Shown: piece by piece, positions 7,928-16,551 of the stretch | Layout: the number at the start of each line of letters is the position of its first letter | How positions within the stretch are numbered: the first letter of the stretch is position 1 | NCBI GenBank assembly: GCA_038252255.1 | Contig: JBBSAM010000006.1 | Span: forward strand, 89,652-153,651 | Direction: 5' to 3' | DNA from: Chersky-806 sp038252255 | GTDB lineage: Bacteria > Actinomycetota > Acidimicrobiia > IMCC26256 > JAENVU01 | Length of the DNA stretch: 64,000 nucleotides | Position numbers and translations under genes: made by a program | Notes under the pieces: model-generated | Seen by the model: only the letters and a program-made list of their open reading frames with translations | Databases searched by the model: none | Told to the model about the DNA's origin: nothing

Positions 7928-9064
7928 TCAGCCGGTGGCGTGCGGCTCGACGCGCAGGATCACATCCGTGCTGCTGCCGTTCGACGTCGTCACGTACATC
8001 GCACCGTCCGGACCGATGACCGCGCTGCGCAGGCGCCCGCGATCGGTGAGTGCGAGCGATGTGGCGATCGGGCGGCGGCCGTCGGGTGAGAGGCGGAGCA
8101 TGCGCAGCTGCGAGCCCTTCAGGACCGCGAGGACCAGCCCGCCGTCCCACTGGCCCCACTGGGGCCCGGACACGAAGATCCCGCCGGACGGCGCGATCGT
8201 GGGGCAGCCCGAGCTCCAGACCGCCCGTGTCGCGTCCGGGTGGCGCACGAGGTCCGTCATCGGAGTGAGCTCGTCGTAGGACGGGTCGCCCGGCGCGCGC
8301 GGAACCGGATCCCAGCCGTAGTTCGCGCCGGTGGTGAGCAGGTTCACCTCGTCGTCGCAACCGGTGCCGTGCTCGACGTCGTACGCCTGGCCGTTGGCGC
8401 GGAACGCGATGCCCTGCACGTTGCGGTGCCCATAGGACTCGATGCGCGGGTCGAACGGCAGACCCATGTTCCCCGGCGCCGGCCCCCCGTTCTTGTCGAT
8501 GCGCAGGACCTTCCCCGCGAGGATCCACGGGTTCTGCGGCGCGACACCCATGGCCGCGTCGCCGGTGCCGACCCAGAGGTAGCCGTCGGGACCGAAGCGC
8601 ATGCGACAGCCGGAATGCTTGCCCAGGTCACCGGCGGGGTTGACCTGCACTCCGGTGAGGATGTCGGTGCGGTTCGTGACGGTCGTGACGGCGGCGTCGA
8701 GTGTGAGGCGCGCGATCCGCACGTCGTCGCCGGCCGCAGTGGAGGCGAAGCAGACGAAGACCTGATGCGTCGTCGCGTAGTCGGGGTCGACCGCGATGCT
8801 CATCATCCCTGCCTCGATCGCGACGAGGAGGTCAGTGGGCTTCCAGATCAGCCGGCGCTGACCGTTGACGACCGCGCTGAGGCCGAGGGCGCGCTCGGTG
8901 AAGAGCATCGTGTGGTCGGGCAGGAAACCGATGTCCCACGGGATGTCCAAGCCGGTCTGCACCGTGGTGACCGTCATGGGGGGCGCGGGGACGCAGGCGG
9001 CGAGCAGTGCGATGACGGCGAGGGCGCCGATCCAGCGGCCCACGCGGGATCCGAGAGTCTTCAC
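7928..9064 (-). CDS. PQQ-dependent sugar dehydrogenase-like lipoprotein (sorbosone/GSDH family)
   Basis: A 378-residue exported lipoprotein: the signal peptide ends in the lipobox LLAAC with Cys24. The mature part is a six-bladed propeller of the soluble glucose/sorbosone dehydrogenase family, with LDIPWDIGFLPDHTMLFTER at the first blade, HSGCRMRFGPDGYLWVGTGD in the middle, and SYGHRNVQGIAF. These carry histidine and arginine positions used for catalysis and PQQ binding in the family. It would oxidise sugars or aldoses outside the membrane, passing electrons to an unknown acceptor. No PQQ biosynthesis genes are in the window, so cofactor use is inferred. It is followed by the VOC gene. Confidence 0.8.
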   Translation of the reverse strand: MKTLGSRVGRWIGALAVIALLAACVPAPPMTVTTVQTGLDIPWDIGFLPDHTMLFTERALGLSAVVNGQRRLIWKPTDLLVAIEAGMMSIAVDPDYATTHQVFVCFASTAAGDDVRIARLTLDAAVTTVTNRTDILTGVQVNPAGDLGKHSGCRMRFGPDGYLWVGTGDAAMGVAPQNPWILAGKVLRIDKNGGPAPGNMGLPFDPRIESYGHRNVQGIAFRANGQAYDVEHGTGCDDEVNLLTTGANYGWDPVPRAPGDPSYDELTPMTDLVRHPDATRAVWSSGCPTIAPSGGIFVSGPQWGQWDGGLVLAVLKGSQLRMLRLSPDGRRPIATSLALTDRGRLRSAVIGPDGAMYVTTSNGSSTDVILRVEPHATG

Positions 9065-9116
9065 TCCCGGAACCTTTCCACGAATCCGGGCATTTACCCA
9101 GAACGACCCGCGCGAA

Positions 9117-10517
9117 CTACGTGGGCGGACCCTTGGTCAGCGTCACGGTGGCGTGATGGGAGTCGCCGGACGAGTCGGTCCAGGTGACCACGACCCGGTC
9201 GTGCGGGTGGTACCGCTCGAGCACGGTGCGCAGCTGGTCACCCGAACGGACCGCGTGGCCACCGAGCGCGGTGATCGTGTCACCCGCCTGGATCCCGGCC
9301 GCCGCGGCGGGGGAGCCGTCGCCGATGTCGGTCACCTCGGCCCCCACGCCGGCGCCGAAGCCATCGTTGGGCCCGGCCAGGACGACGCCGAGCAACGCCC
9401 GGTCACCGATGTGGGCGCCCCCCGAGGTGTCGTTGGCCCTGATCTGGTGGGCGATCGACAACGCCCGCTCGATCGGGATCGCGAAGCCGGTCGTGCCCGC
9501 CGTGTAGCGGAACTCGTTCCCGCCCGAATCGGCGGCCGTGTTGATGCCGATGACCTGGCCGGCGGTGTTCACGAGCGCGCCGCCCGAGTCACCGGGCTGG
9601 ATCGACGCGGCGATACGGATCATGTCGTCGAGTGATTCGCGGTCCAGCCCGTCGCCGGCGGTGATCGACTGGTGCAGCGCGGTCACCGTGCCGCCGACCG
9701 CCGACGGCGGTCCGAAGCGCCCGAGCGCGTTGCCGATGGCGACGACCTCGTCGTTGCGGGAGACCGACGACGAGGTCGCGGTCGTGACCGTCTTCAACCC
9801 GGTCGCGCCTTGCATCTGGATGAGCGCGATGTCGTCTCCGACGTCGTAGCCGAGTACCTTCGCCGCGTAGACCTTCCGGGTCACACCGATCTCGACCTGG
9901 ATGTCTTGCGCGCCGTTGATCACGTGGTTGTTCGTGAGCACCTCACCGGACGAGGTGAGGATGATCCCCGACCCGGCCGTCTGGTTGCCGTCCTGGAGCG
10001 TCGACGCGATGTTCACGATGGCCGGGCTGACGGCGGTCGCGATCCGGCGCACGTCGACGTTGCTTCCGGTCGTGGTGTTCGACGAGCCGAACTCGTCGAT
10101 CAACGGGTCGCGTCGCGCCGTGCCGTTGCTCGCGGCCGACCCCGAACCGGTTCCGAGCCCGGAGGAGTCGGTCGCACGATCCGTCAGCGCGATCCCTGCC
10201 GCGGTGCCCGCGAGCAGCGCGAGCGCCGCGACCACGGCGAGCGCACCGATCGCCCGTTGCCGGTGCGGCGCGACGGGTGCCGGCTCGACCGGCCAGGGGG
10301 ATGCCGGTGGCGGGCCGACGGGGGGCGGCGGCGAGGCGTAGCGCGGGGGCTGGTACGGGGGCTCGGAGCGCGGGGGCTGGTACGGGGGCGGCTGGGCGGG
10401 CGGCACTTCGTCGCGGGGCGCTCCGGCGTGCGGCGGCTCGGGGTGGGGCGCGACCGGCCAGGGCAGGAGCGGGTCGTCGGGCGGCGGGCCGGGCGGGGTG
10501 GGGTCTGCGTCCGTCAT
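9117..10517 (-). CDS. HtrA/DegP-like membrane-anchored serine protease with PDZ domain
   Basis: A 466-residue protein. Residues 1-85 are a Pro-rich cytoplasmic region; residues 88-112 are one transmembrane segment (AIGALAVVAALALLAGTAAGIAL); residues 150-350 are a trypsin-fold S1C protease with the catalytic triad visible as His in NNHVING (about 197), Asp in DDIALIQ (about 228) and Ser in QPGDSGGAL (about 309); residues 370-460 are a PDZ domain. Such proteins degrade or process misfolded proteins at the outer face of the membrane. The start is ATG 10517; the longer open frame continues antisense into the neighbour and is rejected. It is divergent from the HelD-type helicase. Confidence 0.92.
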   Translation of the reverse strand: MTDADPTPPGPPPDDPLLPWPVAPHPEPPHAGAPRDEVPPAQPPPYQPPRSEPPYQPPRYASPPPPVGPPPASPWPVEPAPVAPHRQRAIGALAVVAALALLAGTAAGIALTDRATDSSGLGTGSGSAASNGTARRDPLIDEFGSSNTTTGSNVDVRRIATAVSPAIVNIASTLQDGNQTAGSGIILTSSGEVLTNNHVINGAQDIQVEIGVTRKVYAAKVLGYDVGDDIALIQMQGATGLKTVTTATSSSVSRNDEVVAIGNALGRFGPPSAVGGTVTALHQSITAGDGLDRESLDDMIRIAASIQPGDSGGALVNTAGQVIGINTAADSGGNEFRYTAGTTGFAIPIERALSIAHQIRANDTSGGAHIGDRALLGVVLAGPNDGFGAGVGAEVTDIGDGSPAAAAGIQAGDTITALGGHAVRSGDQLRTVLERYHPHDRVVVTWTDSSGDSHHATVTLTKGPPT

Positions 10518-10597
10518 CGAGGAACAGAGTCCACCACGAGCCTGTGACGCAGGTGTGAACGGGCGGTGAGTCCGGTGGGATCGTGCCAAGATGTCTC

Positions 10598-10632
10598 GAG
10601 CACCCCCCGGGCCTTCGGTGGCTCGGGGGCTC
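10598..10632 (+). promoter_or_regulatory. Hairpin with a C(TTCG)G loop upstream of the HelD-type gene
   Basis: The stretch GAGC-A-CCCC ... GCC-TTCG-GTGGC ... GGGGGCTC can fold into an imperfect stem with a UUCG-type tetraloop (loop at 10614-10617). It ends 10 bases before the ATG at 10643, where a ribosome site would be expected, and no strong Shine-Dalgarno sequence is seen outside it. It could be a 5' leader structure that modulates translation, or simply GC-rich pairing. The rifamycin-associated element known upstream of some actinobacterial helD/helR genes is not present. Confidence 0.35.
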
Positions 10633-10642
10633 GCGCGCGTCC

Positions 10643-12688
10643 ATGACCGATTCCCCCTCCGAAGTCGCGGCCGAACAGGCCTATCTCGACCACGCGCATG
10701 TCTGCCTGGCGGCGATGCGCGCTCGTGCCGCGCGCAACGTCGAGATCGCCGAGCTCCGGGCGCGTGAAGAGCCCAGCCCGGATACGTCGCGGCTCCTCCA
10801 GGAGCTCGAGCACCGCCACGCGCTCCTGGCGGAGTCGCCCGTCGCGCTCGCGTTCGGGCGCCTGGACGAGGAGGCCGGGGACCGGTTCTACGTCGGCCGG
10901 CGGCACGTGGAGGACGCCCGCGGCGAGCCGGTGGTCGTCGACTGGCGGGCCGACGTCTCGATCCCCTTCTACCGCGCGACGTGGGCGGACCCGATGGGCA
11001 TCGACCGGCGGCGGCGGTTCGCGCTCGAGGGCCGGAAGCTCCTCGGCCTGTTCGACGAGGACTTCGCGGACCCCGACTCGGAGGGCGCGGGCGGTGGTGG
11101 CGGTGTGCCGGACCCGTTGCTCGCCGAGCTCGAGCGCGGTCGCAGCGGCGAGATGCGCGACATCGTCGCGACGATCCAGGCCGAGCAGGACGAGGTGATC
11201 CGAGCCCCGCTCGGCGAGTGCCTCGTCGTGCAGGGTGGGCCGGGTACCGGGAAGACCGCGGTCGGCCTGCACCGCGCGGCATTCCTGCTCTACGAGCACC
11301 GCGAGCGACTCGAACGCGAGCGCCTGCTCGTGATCGGACCCAACCTGTTGTTCCTCCGCTACATCGCGCAGGTCCTCCCGTCACTCGGCGAGACGGCGGT
11401 CACGCAGACGACCCTGCCCGGTCTCGTCGCGCACCGCTTCCGGGTGCGCGCGGTGGATTCGGAAGCGACCGTCGCGATCAAGGGCGACATCCGGATGGCG
11501 ACGGTGATCGCGCGCGCGGCGCGCTCCGCCGTGGCGACCGTCGCGCCCGAAGACACCGCGTTCCGCGCCTTCGGCATGACCCTTCATCTGACCCAGGCCA
11601 TGGTTCAGGGGGTGCTCGACACCTTGCACGCACGCGGAGTTCCGCTGCGCGTCGGCCGCGAGCAGCTGCGGGCCCGGCTCGAGCAGCTCACGCTGGACCA
11701 GTACACCGCGCTGCGCCCGGAGGCTGACGAGCAGGACCTGGCGGGCGAGCTCCGCGCGCGGGGCGAGCTGACCGCAGTCGTGAACCGGCTGTGGCCGGTG
11801 CCCAGCGCGCCGGTGCTGGTACGGCGCGTGCTCGGCAACCGCCGGTTGCTCGAGCGGTCCTCGGCCGGGGTGCTCACGGACGCGGAACGGGTCCTGCTGT
11901 TCCGCAAGCCCTCCCGCAAGGTGTCGGAGGAGCAGTGGACCCGTGCGGACCTGGGTCTGCTCGACGAAGCCGACTGGGTGGTCGGCGGCCCGTCGCGCAC
12001 GTTCGGCCATGTCGTGGTCGACGAGGCGCAGGATCACTCGGCCATGGAGCTGCGCCTCCTCGCCCGGCGCAGCGCCGAGCGATCGATGACGCTGCTCGGC
12101 GACCTCGCGCAAGCGACCGCCACCGGAGCGCAGACGAGCTGGGCCGAGGCACTCGATGCGCTCGAAGCGCCTCACGGCCGCGTCGCCGAGCTCGAGCTCG
12201 GCTACCGCGTGCCCGCGCCGGTGCTCGAGTTCGCGAACCGATTGCTCCCCGTTGCCGCGCCCGGGGTGCTGCCGAGCCGTTCCGTGCGCGAGACCGGCGC
12301 GCCGCCGCACGTCTTCGCGTGCGCGACGCCCGACGAGTTCCCGGGAGTGACCGCGGTGGCCGTCGCGGCCGAGCGCGAGGACGGCCGCTCCGTCGGGATC
12401 ATCGCCCCCGAGCCACTGCTCGACGCGATCGGCATCGCGCTGGCGGAGAGCGAGATCGAGTTCACCGACGGGCGCACGTCGGTGGGGCTCGGCGAGAGCG
12501 TCACGCTCATCCCCCCGGAGTCCGCCAAGGGTCTCGAGTTCGACGCGGTGATCGTGGTGGAGCCGGCGGCGATCGCGGCCCTCGGCGAGCACGGGCTGCG
12601 CCTGCTCTACATCGCGCTGACCCGCGCCGTCCGCACCCTCACCCTGGTCCATGCCGAACCGCTCCCCGAGCCCCTCCGCTCGCAGTAG
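10643..12688 (+). CDS. helD: HelD-type UvrD/Rep-family helicase (RNA polymerase recycling factor)
   Basis: A 681-residue superfamily 1 ATPase without the nuclease parts of RecB/AddA. Order: an N-terminal coiled-coil arm (AYLDHAHVCLAAMRARAARNVEIAELRARE), a small beta domain (FYVGRRHVEDARGEPVVVDWRADVSIPFYRAT), Walker A at about residue 197 (QGGPGTGKTAVGLHRAAFLLY), motif II VVDEAQDHS, motif IV ELGYRVPAPVLEFAN and a C-terminal 1A/2A domain. This is the HelD architecture, which pulls stalled RNA polymerase off DNA; close relatives (HelR) protect polymerase from rifamycins. ATG 10643 is used because the earlier in-frame ATG would put the divergent protease promoter inside the gene. It ends against a tandem repeat. 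Confidence 0.82.
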   Translation: MTDSPSEVAAEQAYLDHAHVCLAAMRARAARNVEIAELRAREEPSPDTSRLLQELEHRHALLAESPVALAFGRLDEEAGDRFYVGRRHVEDARGEPVVVDWRADVSIPFYRATWADPMGIDRRRRFALEGRKLLGLFDEDFADPDSEGAGGGGGVPDPLLAELERGRSGEMRDIVATIQAEQDEVIRAPLGECLVVQGGPGTGKTAVGLHRAAFLLYEHRERLERERLLVIGPNLLFLRYIAQVLPSLGETAVTQTTLPGLVAHRFRVRAVDSEATVAIKGDIRMATVIARAARSAVATVAPEDTAFRAFGMTLHLTQAMVQGVLDTLHARGVPLRVGREQLRARLEQLTLDQYTALRPEADEQDLAGELRARGELTAVVNRLWPVPSAPVLVRRVLGNRRLLERSSAGVLTDAERVLLFRKPSRKVSEEQWTRADLGLLDEADWVVGGPSRTFGHVVVDEAQDHSAMELRLLARRSAERSMTLLGDLAQATATGAQTSWAEALDALEAPHGRVAELELGYRVPAPVLEFANRLLPVAAPGVLPSRSVRETGAPPHVFACATPDEFPGVTAVAVAAEREDGRSVGIIAPEPLLDAIGIALAESEIEFTDGRTSVGLGESVTLIPPESAKGLEFDAVIVVEPAAIAALGEHGLRLLYIALTRAVRTLTLVHAEPLPEPLRSQ

Positions 12689-12760
12689 CCCCGGCGCCGC
12701 CCGAGCCCCCGGCGCCGCCCGAGCCCCCGGCGCCGCCCGAGCCCCCGGCGCCGCCCGAGC
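12689..12760. repeat. 18-bp tandem repeat, four perfect copies
   Basis: Directly after the HelD-type stop codon, the 18-base unit CCCCGGCGCCGCCCGAGC is repeated four times without a mismatch (12689-12706, 12707-12724, 12725-12742, 12743-12760), followed by a broken fifth start. The unit is a multiple of three and stays open on both strands. Perfect copies imply recent slippage. There are no spacers, so this is not a CRISPR array. Confidence 0.95.
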
Positions 12761-12765
12761 CCCTG

Positions 12766-12810
12766 CGTTTGTGCGAAAAGGGTTCCCAGCGGACCGTTGT
12801 CGCACAAACG
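12766..12810. terminator. Inverted repeat between convergent genes
   Basis: A perfect 11-base inverted repeat, CGTTTGTGCGA (12766-12776) and TCGCACAAACG (12800-12810), separated by 23 bases. It lies between the stop codons of the convergent HelD-type and SWIM genes, so it could act as a bidirectional terminator. There is no T-tract, and the AT-rich arms differ from the surrounding sequence, so a dispersed repeat is an alternative. Confidence 0.5.
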
Positions 12811-12848
12811 GCCGGGGGGTGGGGCGGGTCAGCGGGTGGTGGGGCCGG

Positions 12849-13514
12849 TTAGCGGGTGGCCGGGAGGTCGAAGGGGGGCGGGGAGACGGAGATCGCGTGG
12901 GCGAGGACGTTGTCGACGCTCACGGGCTGCGCGGTGAACGCGGCCATGAGGCGCTCGGCCAGCGCGTCGAACTCGGCCGGCGCGGCCTCGGCCGCGTTGG
13001 CGGCCGGCTGGCCCAACCACCGCAGGAACATCGACTCGGTCTTCTCGATGCGCTTCGACGCGACCAGCGCGAGCGCCACGACGTGCTTGCACGTGCCGCG
13101 GCGGTGCTCGGCTGCGTACGGGCAGTCACAGCTCCAGCGGATCTTCGTGACGACCGGCGGCGCCGGCCGCTGCGGGACCGCGAGCTCGACCCGGTACCGC
13201 TGCTCGCCCGAGCCGCGGACGCGGGCTCGCACGCGGCCGGCGCTGACCCGGAGCTCTGCTACCCGGTTGCGCTTCGCGTAACCGGTGCCGCGGCCGAGCA
13301 CGGCCTGCGAGGTGTGGCGGAGCACCGCGGCGCGCAGTGACTCGGCGAGCGCGCGGGCTCCTTCGCTCGCCGCGGGCTCATCGTCGTGCGGCTGCTTGGC
13401 CGCGGTGACCTGCTCGGCCGGGCGGTTCGCGCTCTTGTCCGAGCGCGACCGGCGACGGCGGCGACGCTTCTTCGGCGAAGGACCCGCGGCGGGAGCCGCG
13501 TTCGGATCGTTCAT
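12849..13514 (-). CDS. SWIM zinc-finger protein
   Basis: A 221-residue protein with a low-complexity basic N-terminus (KKRRRRRRSRSDK, residues 15-27) and a SWIM zinc finger in the middle: CDCPYAAEHRRGTCKH fits the CxCx(n)CxH pattern, preceded by a beta region (YRVELAVPQRP). SWIM domains bind nucleic acid or protein. Its ATG overlaps the stop of the upstream SNF2 helicase (ATGA), the usual actinobacterial pairing of a SWIM protein with an SNF2 ATPase, so it probably works with that enzyme on DNA-bound protein complexes. The exact process is unknown. Confidence 0.82.
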   Translation of the reverse strand: MNDPNAAPAAGPSPKKRRRRRRSRSDKSANRPAEQVTAAKQPHDDEPAASEGARALAESLRAAVLRHTSQAVLGRGTGYAKRNRVAELRVSAGRVRARVRGSGEQRYRVELAVPQRPAPPVVTKIRWSCDCPYAAEHRRGTCKHVVALALVASKRIEKTESMFLRWLGQPAANAAEAAPAEFDALAERLMAAFTAQPVSVDNVLAHAISVSPPPFDLPATR

Positions 13515-16300
13515 CGCAGACCTCCGGCCCGGTCGGCATCGAGCTCGACGAGAGCGGCGAGCGCCGCGTCGTCCAGCTCGCTGATGAGCTGCTCCGGCGA
13601 CGACGCGACGACCGCGTCCGCGAGGCTGCGCTTCGCGTCGAGGAGATCGGCGATGCGCTCCTCGAGCGTGCCCGGGCAGACCAGCGTGTGGACGACGACA
13701 CCGCGCGTCTGGCCGATGCGCCACACCCGGTCCGATGCCTGGTCCTCCACCGCCGGGTTCCACCACCGGTCGAAGTGGATGACGTGGTTGGCGCGCACGA
13801 GGTTCAGCCCGGTGCCACCGGCCTTCAGCGACACACACAGGATCGGGGGGCCACCGTCGATGCTGAAACGCTCGACCGCCTTGTCGCGTGCCCCGCGGGC
13901 CATCTTGCCGTCGAGGTTCTCGACGCCCACGTCGAGCTCGGTGCGCAGGTGGGTCGCGACCCGGCGCAGGAACGTCGCGTACTGGCTGAACACGACGACG
14001 GCCTCACCCTCCTCGATGATCTCCTCGGTCAGCTCGACGAGCCGGTCGAGCTTGCCGGATCGGCCGGCGAGGGGAGCGTCCGGGTCTTCGTCGGCGATCG
14101 TCGCCGGGTGGTTGCAGATCTGCTTGAGCTTCGTGATGCCCGCGAGCACGCGACCGCGACGGGCCATCCCGGCAACGTCGGCGACGTCGCTGGTCATGTC
14201 CTTCACGACCGCCTGGTACAGCGCCGCCTGCTCCCGGGTCAGCGTGCAGTCGTCACGGACGATGATGCGCTCCGGCAGCTCGTCGGCTATGCCCGGATCG
14301 GTCTTGTGGCGCCGGAGGATGAACGGTGCGATGCGCTTGCGCAGCGCGGCGAGCGCATCGACTCCCGCGGCGGTACCCACGTAGTCCGCGTAGCGATCCT
14401 TGAACGAAGCCTGCGTTCCGAGCAGGCCCGGGTTCGCGAACGACATCAGGCTCCACAGCTCGCCGAGGTGGTTCTCGACCGGGGTGCCGGTGACGATGAG
14501 GCGCCGCGAGCCCTTGAGCTTGCGGGCCGCCTTGGTCGTCGCGGTGGTGGGGTTCTTGATCGCCTGGGCCTCGTCGAGCACGACCCGGTGCCAGTCGATC
14601 GCGCGCAGCTCGTCGTCGCGCCGCATGACGCCATAGCTCGTGACCACGACGTCCGCTTGGCCGATGTACTCCTGCGGGTCTTCCCGGGCCGAGCCGTGGT
14701 GGAGCGCGACTCGCAGCTTCGGCGCGAAGTGCTCCGCTTCGCGAAGCCAGTTCGTGACCACCGACGTGGGCGCGACGACGAGCGTGGGTGTCGTGGGCCG
14801 GTCCTTCTTCTTCTTGGACTCGAGGTCGTGGGCGATGATCGCCAGAGCCTGCGCGGTCTTGCCGAGTCCCATGTCGTCGGCGAGGATCCCGCCGAGACCG
14901 TTCGCCTCGAGCCACGCGAGCCAGGTGAGCCCGTCCTCCTGGTAGTGGCGGAGCGTCGCGGTGATGGTCTTCGGGGTCTTGACCTTCTCGGCCGGCGCCG
15001 GCCGGAACTCGCCCGCCAGCGCCCGGGCGACCCAGCCCGACACGGCTTCGCCGTCGACCTCGTCGGCGGTGGCCGCGAGGTCCAGCACCTCGGCGGTGGA
15101 CTGGTTGCCCTCGGCCACGCGCTTGGCGAACTCGAGGGTCGCGGCCCGGGTCTCCTCGTCGATGCGGATCCACCGGCCGCGCACGGCGACGAGCTCGCCG
15201 CGCGCCCGGGCCAGGTCGTCGAGCTCGGCCGCGGTGAGCGGGTCGCCGTCGACGAGCACCTCACCGGTGAGCGCGAGCGTCTGCGCGTCGAGCCCGCCCG
15301 ATACACCGGTGACGGTGACCCGGCGCACGAGCGTCGAGTCCGGCATGAGCGCAGAAGGAAGGTGCACCGCGATGCCGGCTTCGTCGAGCGCGCCGATCCC
15401 CTCGGCGAGCAGGTCGGCGACCGCGAGCGGCGAGATGACCAGCTGGTCGGCCGGGTTCTCGGGCAGCTCGGACCACGCGCGGCGCGCGATGTCCCACTCA
15501 CAGGCGAGCAGCGTCACCGCGTCGTGCGGTGAGGTGCCCAGGAGGTCCGCGGTGTCGGGGCCGAGCGGGGGAAGCACGACCGTCGGGTCGGTGAGCGACT
15601 GGAAGCGGGGGAGGAGGAGGAAGTGGCCGTCGAGATCGTCGGGTGCGCTCAGGTGGAAGCGGAGCCGGGCGCCGGCGCTGGACCGGGCGGTGACCTGGTC
15701 GGCCCAGCGGTGCACCCGGGCCTCGTTGGCCGAGGTGGTGATCCGCGGCGGGCCGAGGCGCGCCAGCGCGAGCTCGGCGACGGTGGTGGCGAACCAGCCG
15801 TGCAGGACCTCGTCCGGGTCGCCGTCCGCGACGGCTTCGGACGCCGCGAACCAGACCTTGCCGATCGCGCCGGCGCTGTCCAGGCCCGGCGCCGGCCGCC
15901 AGGACCAGGTGCGCTCGGCGGTGTCCGAAGCGAGGTCGGGGACCAGCTCGCCCTTGGTCGTGAGCTCGACGGCATCGACGACGAGCGCGGCGACGCCGGT
16001 GACGGTCACGTCGACCGAGGGTCGGGTCCTGGTCAACCAGTCGACGAACTTGAGCGCGCCGACCACCGGAGCACCGAACCACTCACCGGCACTGCCGTCG
16101 TCGAGCAGGACGGTGACGGTCCGGAGGGCGGAGAGATCGACGCCGGCATCGCCCGCGGCGCTCGCCAACCGCTCCTGGCTCGGCGCGCACAGGAGCAGGC
16201 GACCGTCGATGATGCGGACGGTGAGTGGCGCAGCCAGCGCCGCCGCGATCCGGGCGGACGCTGTGCTGGTGGATGCCGGTTGGGTGGTGCTGACGGCCAT
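13511..16300 (-). CDS. SNF2/HepA-family DEAD-like ATPase
   Basis: A 929-residue SWI2/SNF2 ATPase. Residues 1-440 are a large N-terminal region typical of bacterial SNF2 proteins with an associated helicase domain. The motor carries Walker A at about 473 (ADDMGLGKTAQALAI), DEAQ at about 573 (LDEAQAIKNP), motif III VTGTPVENHLGELWSL, and the C-terminal motor motifs SLKAGGTGLNLVRAN and DRVWRIGQTR (about 860). It would use ATP to move along double-stranded DNA and remodel bound proteins; it is not expected to unwind DNA. The start is ATG 16300. The stop overlaps the SWIM gene start, indicating a two-gene operon. Confidence 0.9.
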   Translation of the reverse strand: MAVSTTQPASTSTASARIAAALAAPLTVRIIDGRLLLCAPSQERLASAAGDAGVDLSALRTVTVLLDDGSAGEWFGAPVVGALKFVDWLTRTRPSVDVTVTGVAALVVDAVELTTKGELVPDLASDTAERTWSWRPAPGLDSAGAIGKVWFAASEAVADGDPDEVLHGWFATTVAELALARLGPPRITTSANEARVHRWADQVTARSSAGARLRFHLSAPDDLDGHFLLLPRFQSLTDPTVVLPPLGPDTADLLGTSPHDAVTLLACEWDIARRAWSELPENPADQLVISPLAVADLLAEGIGALDEAGIAVHLPSALMPDSTLVRRVTVTGVSGGLDAQTLALTGEVLVDGDPLTAAELDDLARARGELVAVRGRWIRIDEETRAATLEFAKRVAEGNQSTAEVLDLAATADEVDGEAVSGWVARALAGEFRPAPAEKVKTPKTITATLRHYQEDGLTWLAWLEANGLGGILADDMGLGKTAQALAIIAHDLESKKKKDRPTTPTLVVAPTSVVTNWLREAEHFAPKLRVALHHGSAREDPQEYIGQADVVVTSYGVMRRDDELRAIDWHRVVLDEAQAIKNPTTATTKAARKLKGSRRLIVTGTPVENHLGELWSLMSFANPGLLGTQASFKDRYADYVGTAAGVDALAALRKRIAPFILRRHKTDPGIADELPERIIVRDDCTLTREQAALYQAVVKDMTSDVADVAGMARRGRVLAGITKLKQICNHPATIADEDPDAPLAGRSGKLDRLVELTEEIIEEGEAVVVFSQYATFLRRVATHLRTELDVGVENLDGKMARGARDKAVERFSIDGGPPILCVSLKAGGTGLNLVRANHVIHFDRWWNPAVEDQASDRVWRIGQTRGVVVHTLVCPGTLEERIADLLDAKRSLADAVVASSPEQLISELDDAALAALVELDADRAGGLR

Positions 16301-16551
16301 GTGCCCCGTCTCGTTGGTCCAATGCCGTGGGACCTGCGTCCCCGAGGGTCTGCGCGACGATCGCCGCTACTGCGCACCGCCTCGAAGCTCCACCTTCGGG
16401 GTGCTGGCCCGACCAAGGCCACGTGATCGGTTTCACCATACCACCCGGCGAACGCTGGCTCGTCGTCCCCCATGGCCTGCGTGTGACAGCCGTAACGGCC
16501 TACCGTCTGCCGTTCTTCCCTCGACGGGCGGCCCGGAAGGGACCCGGAACC

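Noticed and set aside
10518..10642. Rifamycin-associated element before the HelD-type gene
   Set aside because: The known 19-base GGGGCTTGCGGCAAGsCCC-type sequence is not present.
12689..12760. CRISPR-like array
   Set aside because: The repeats touch each other with no spacers and there are no cas genes.
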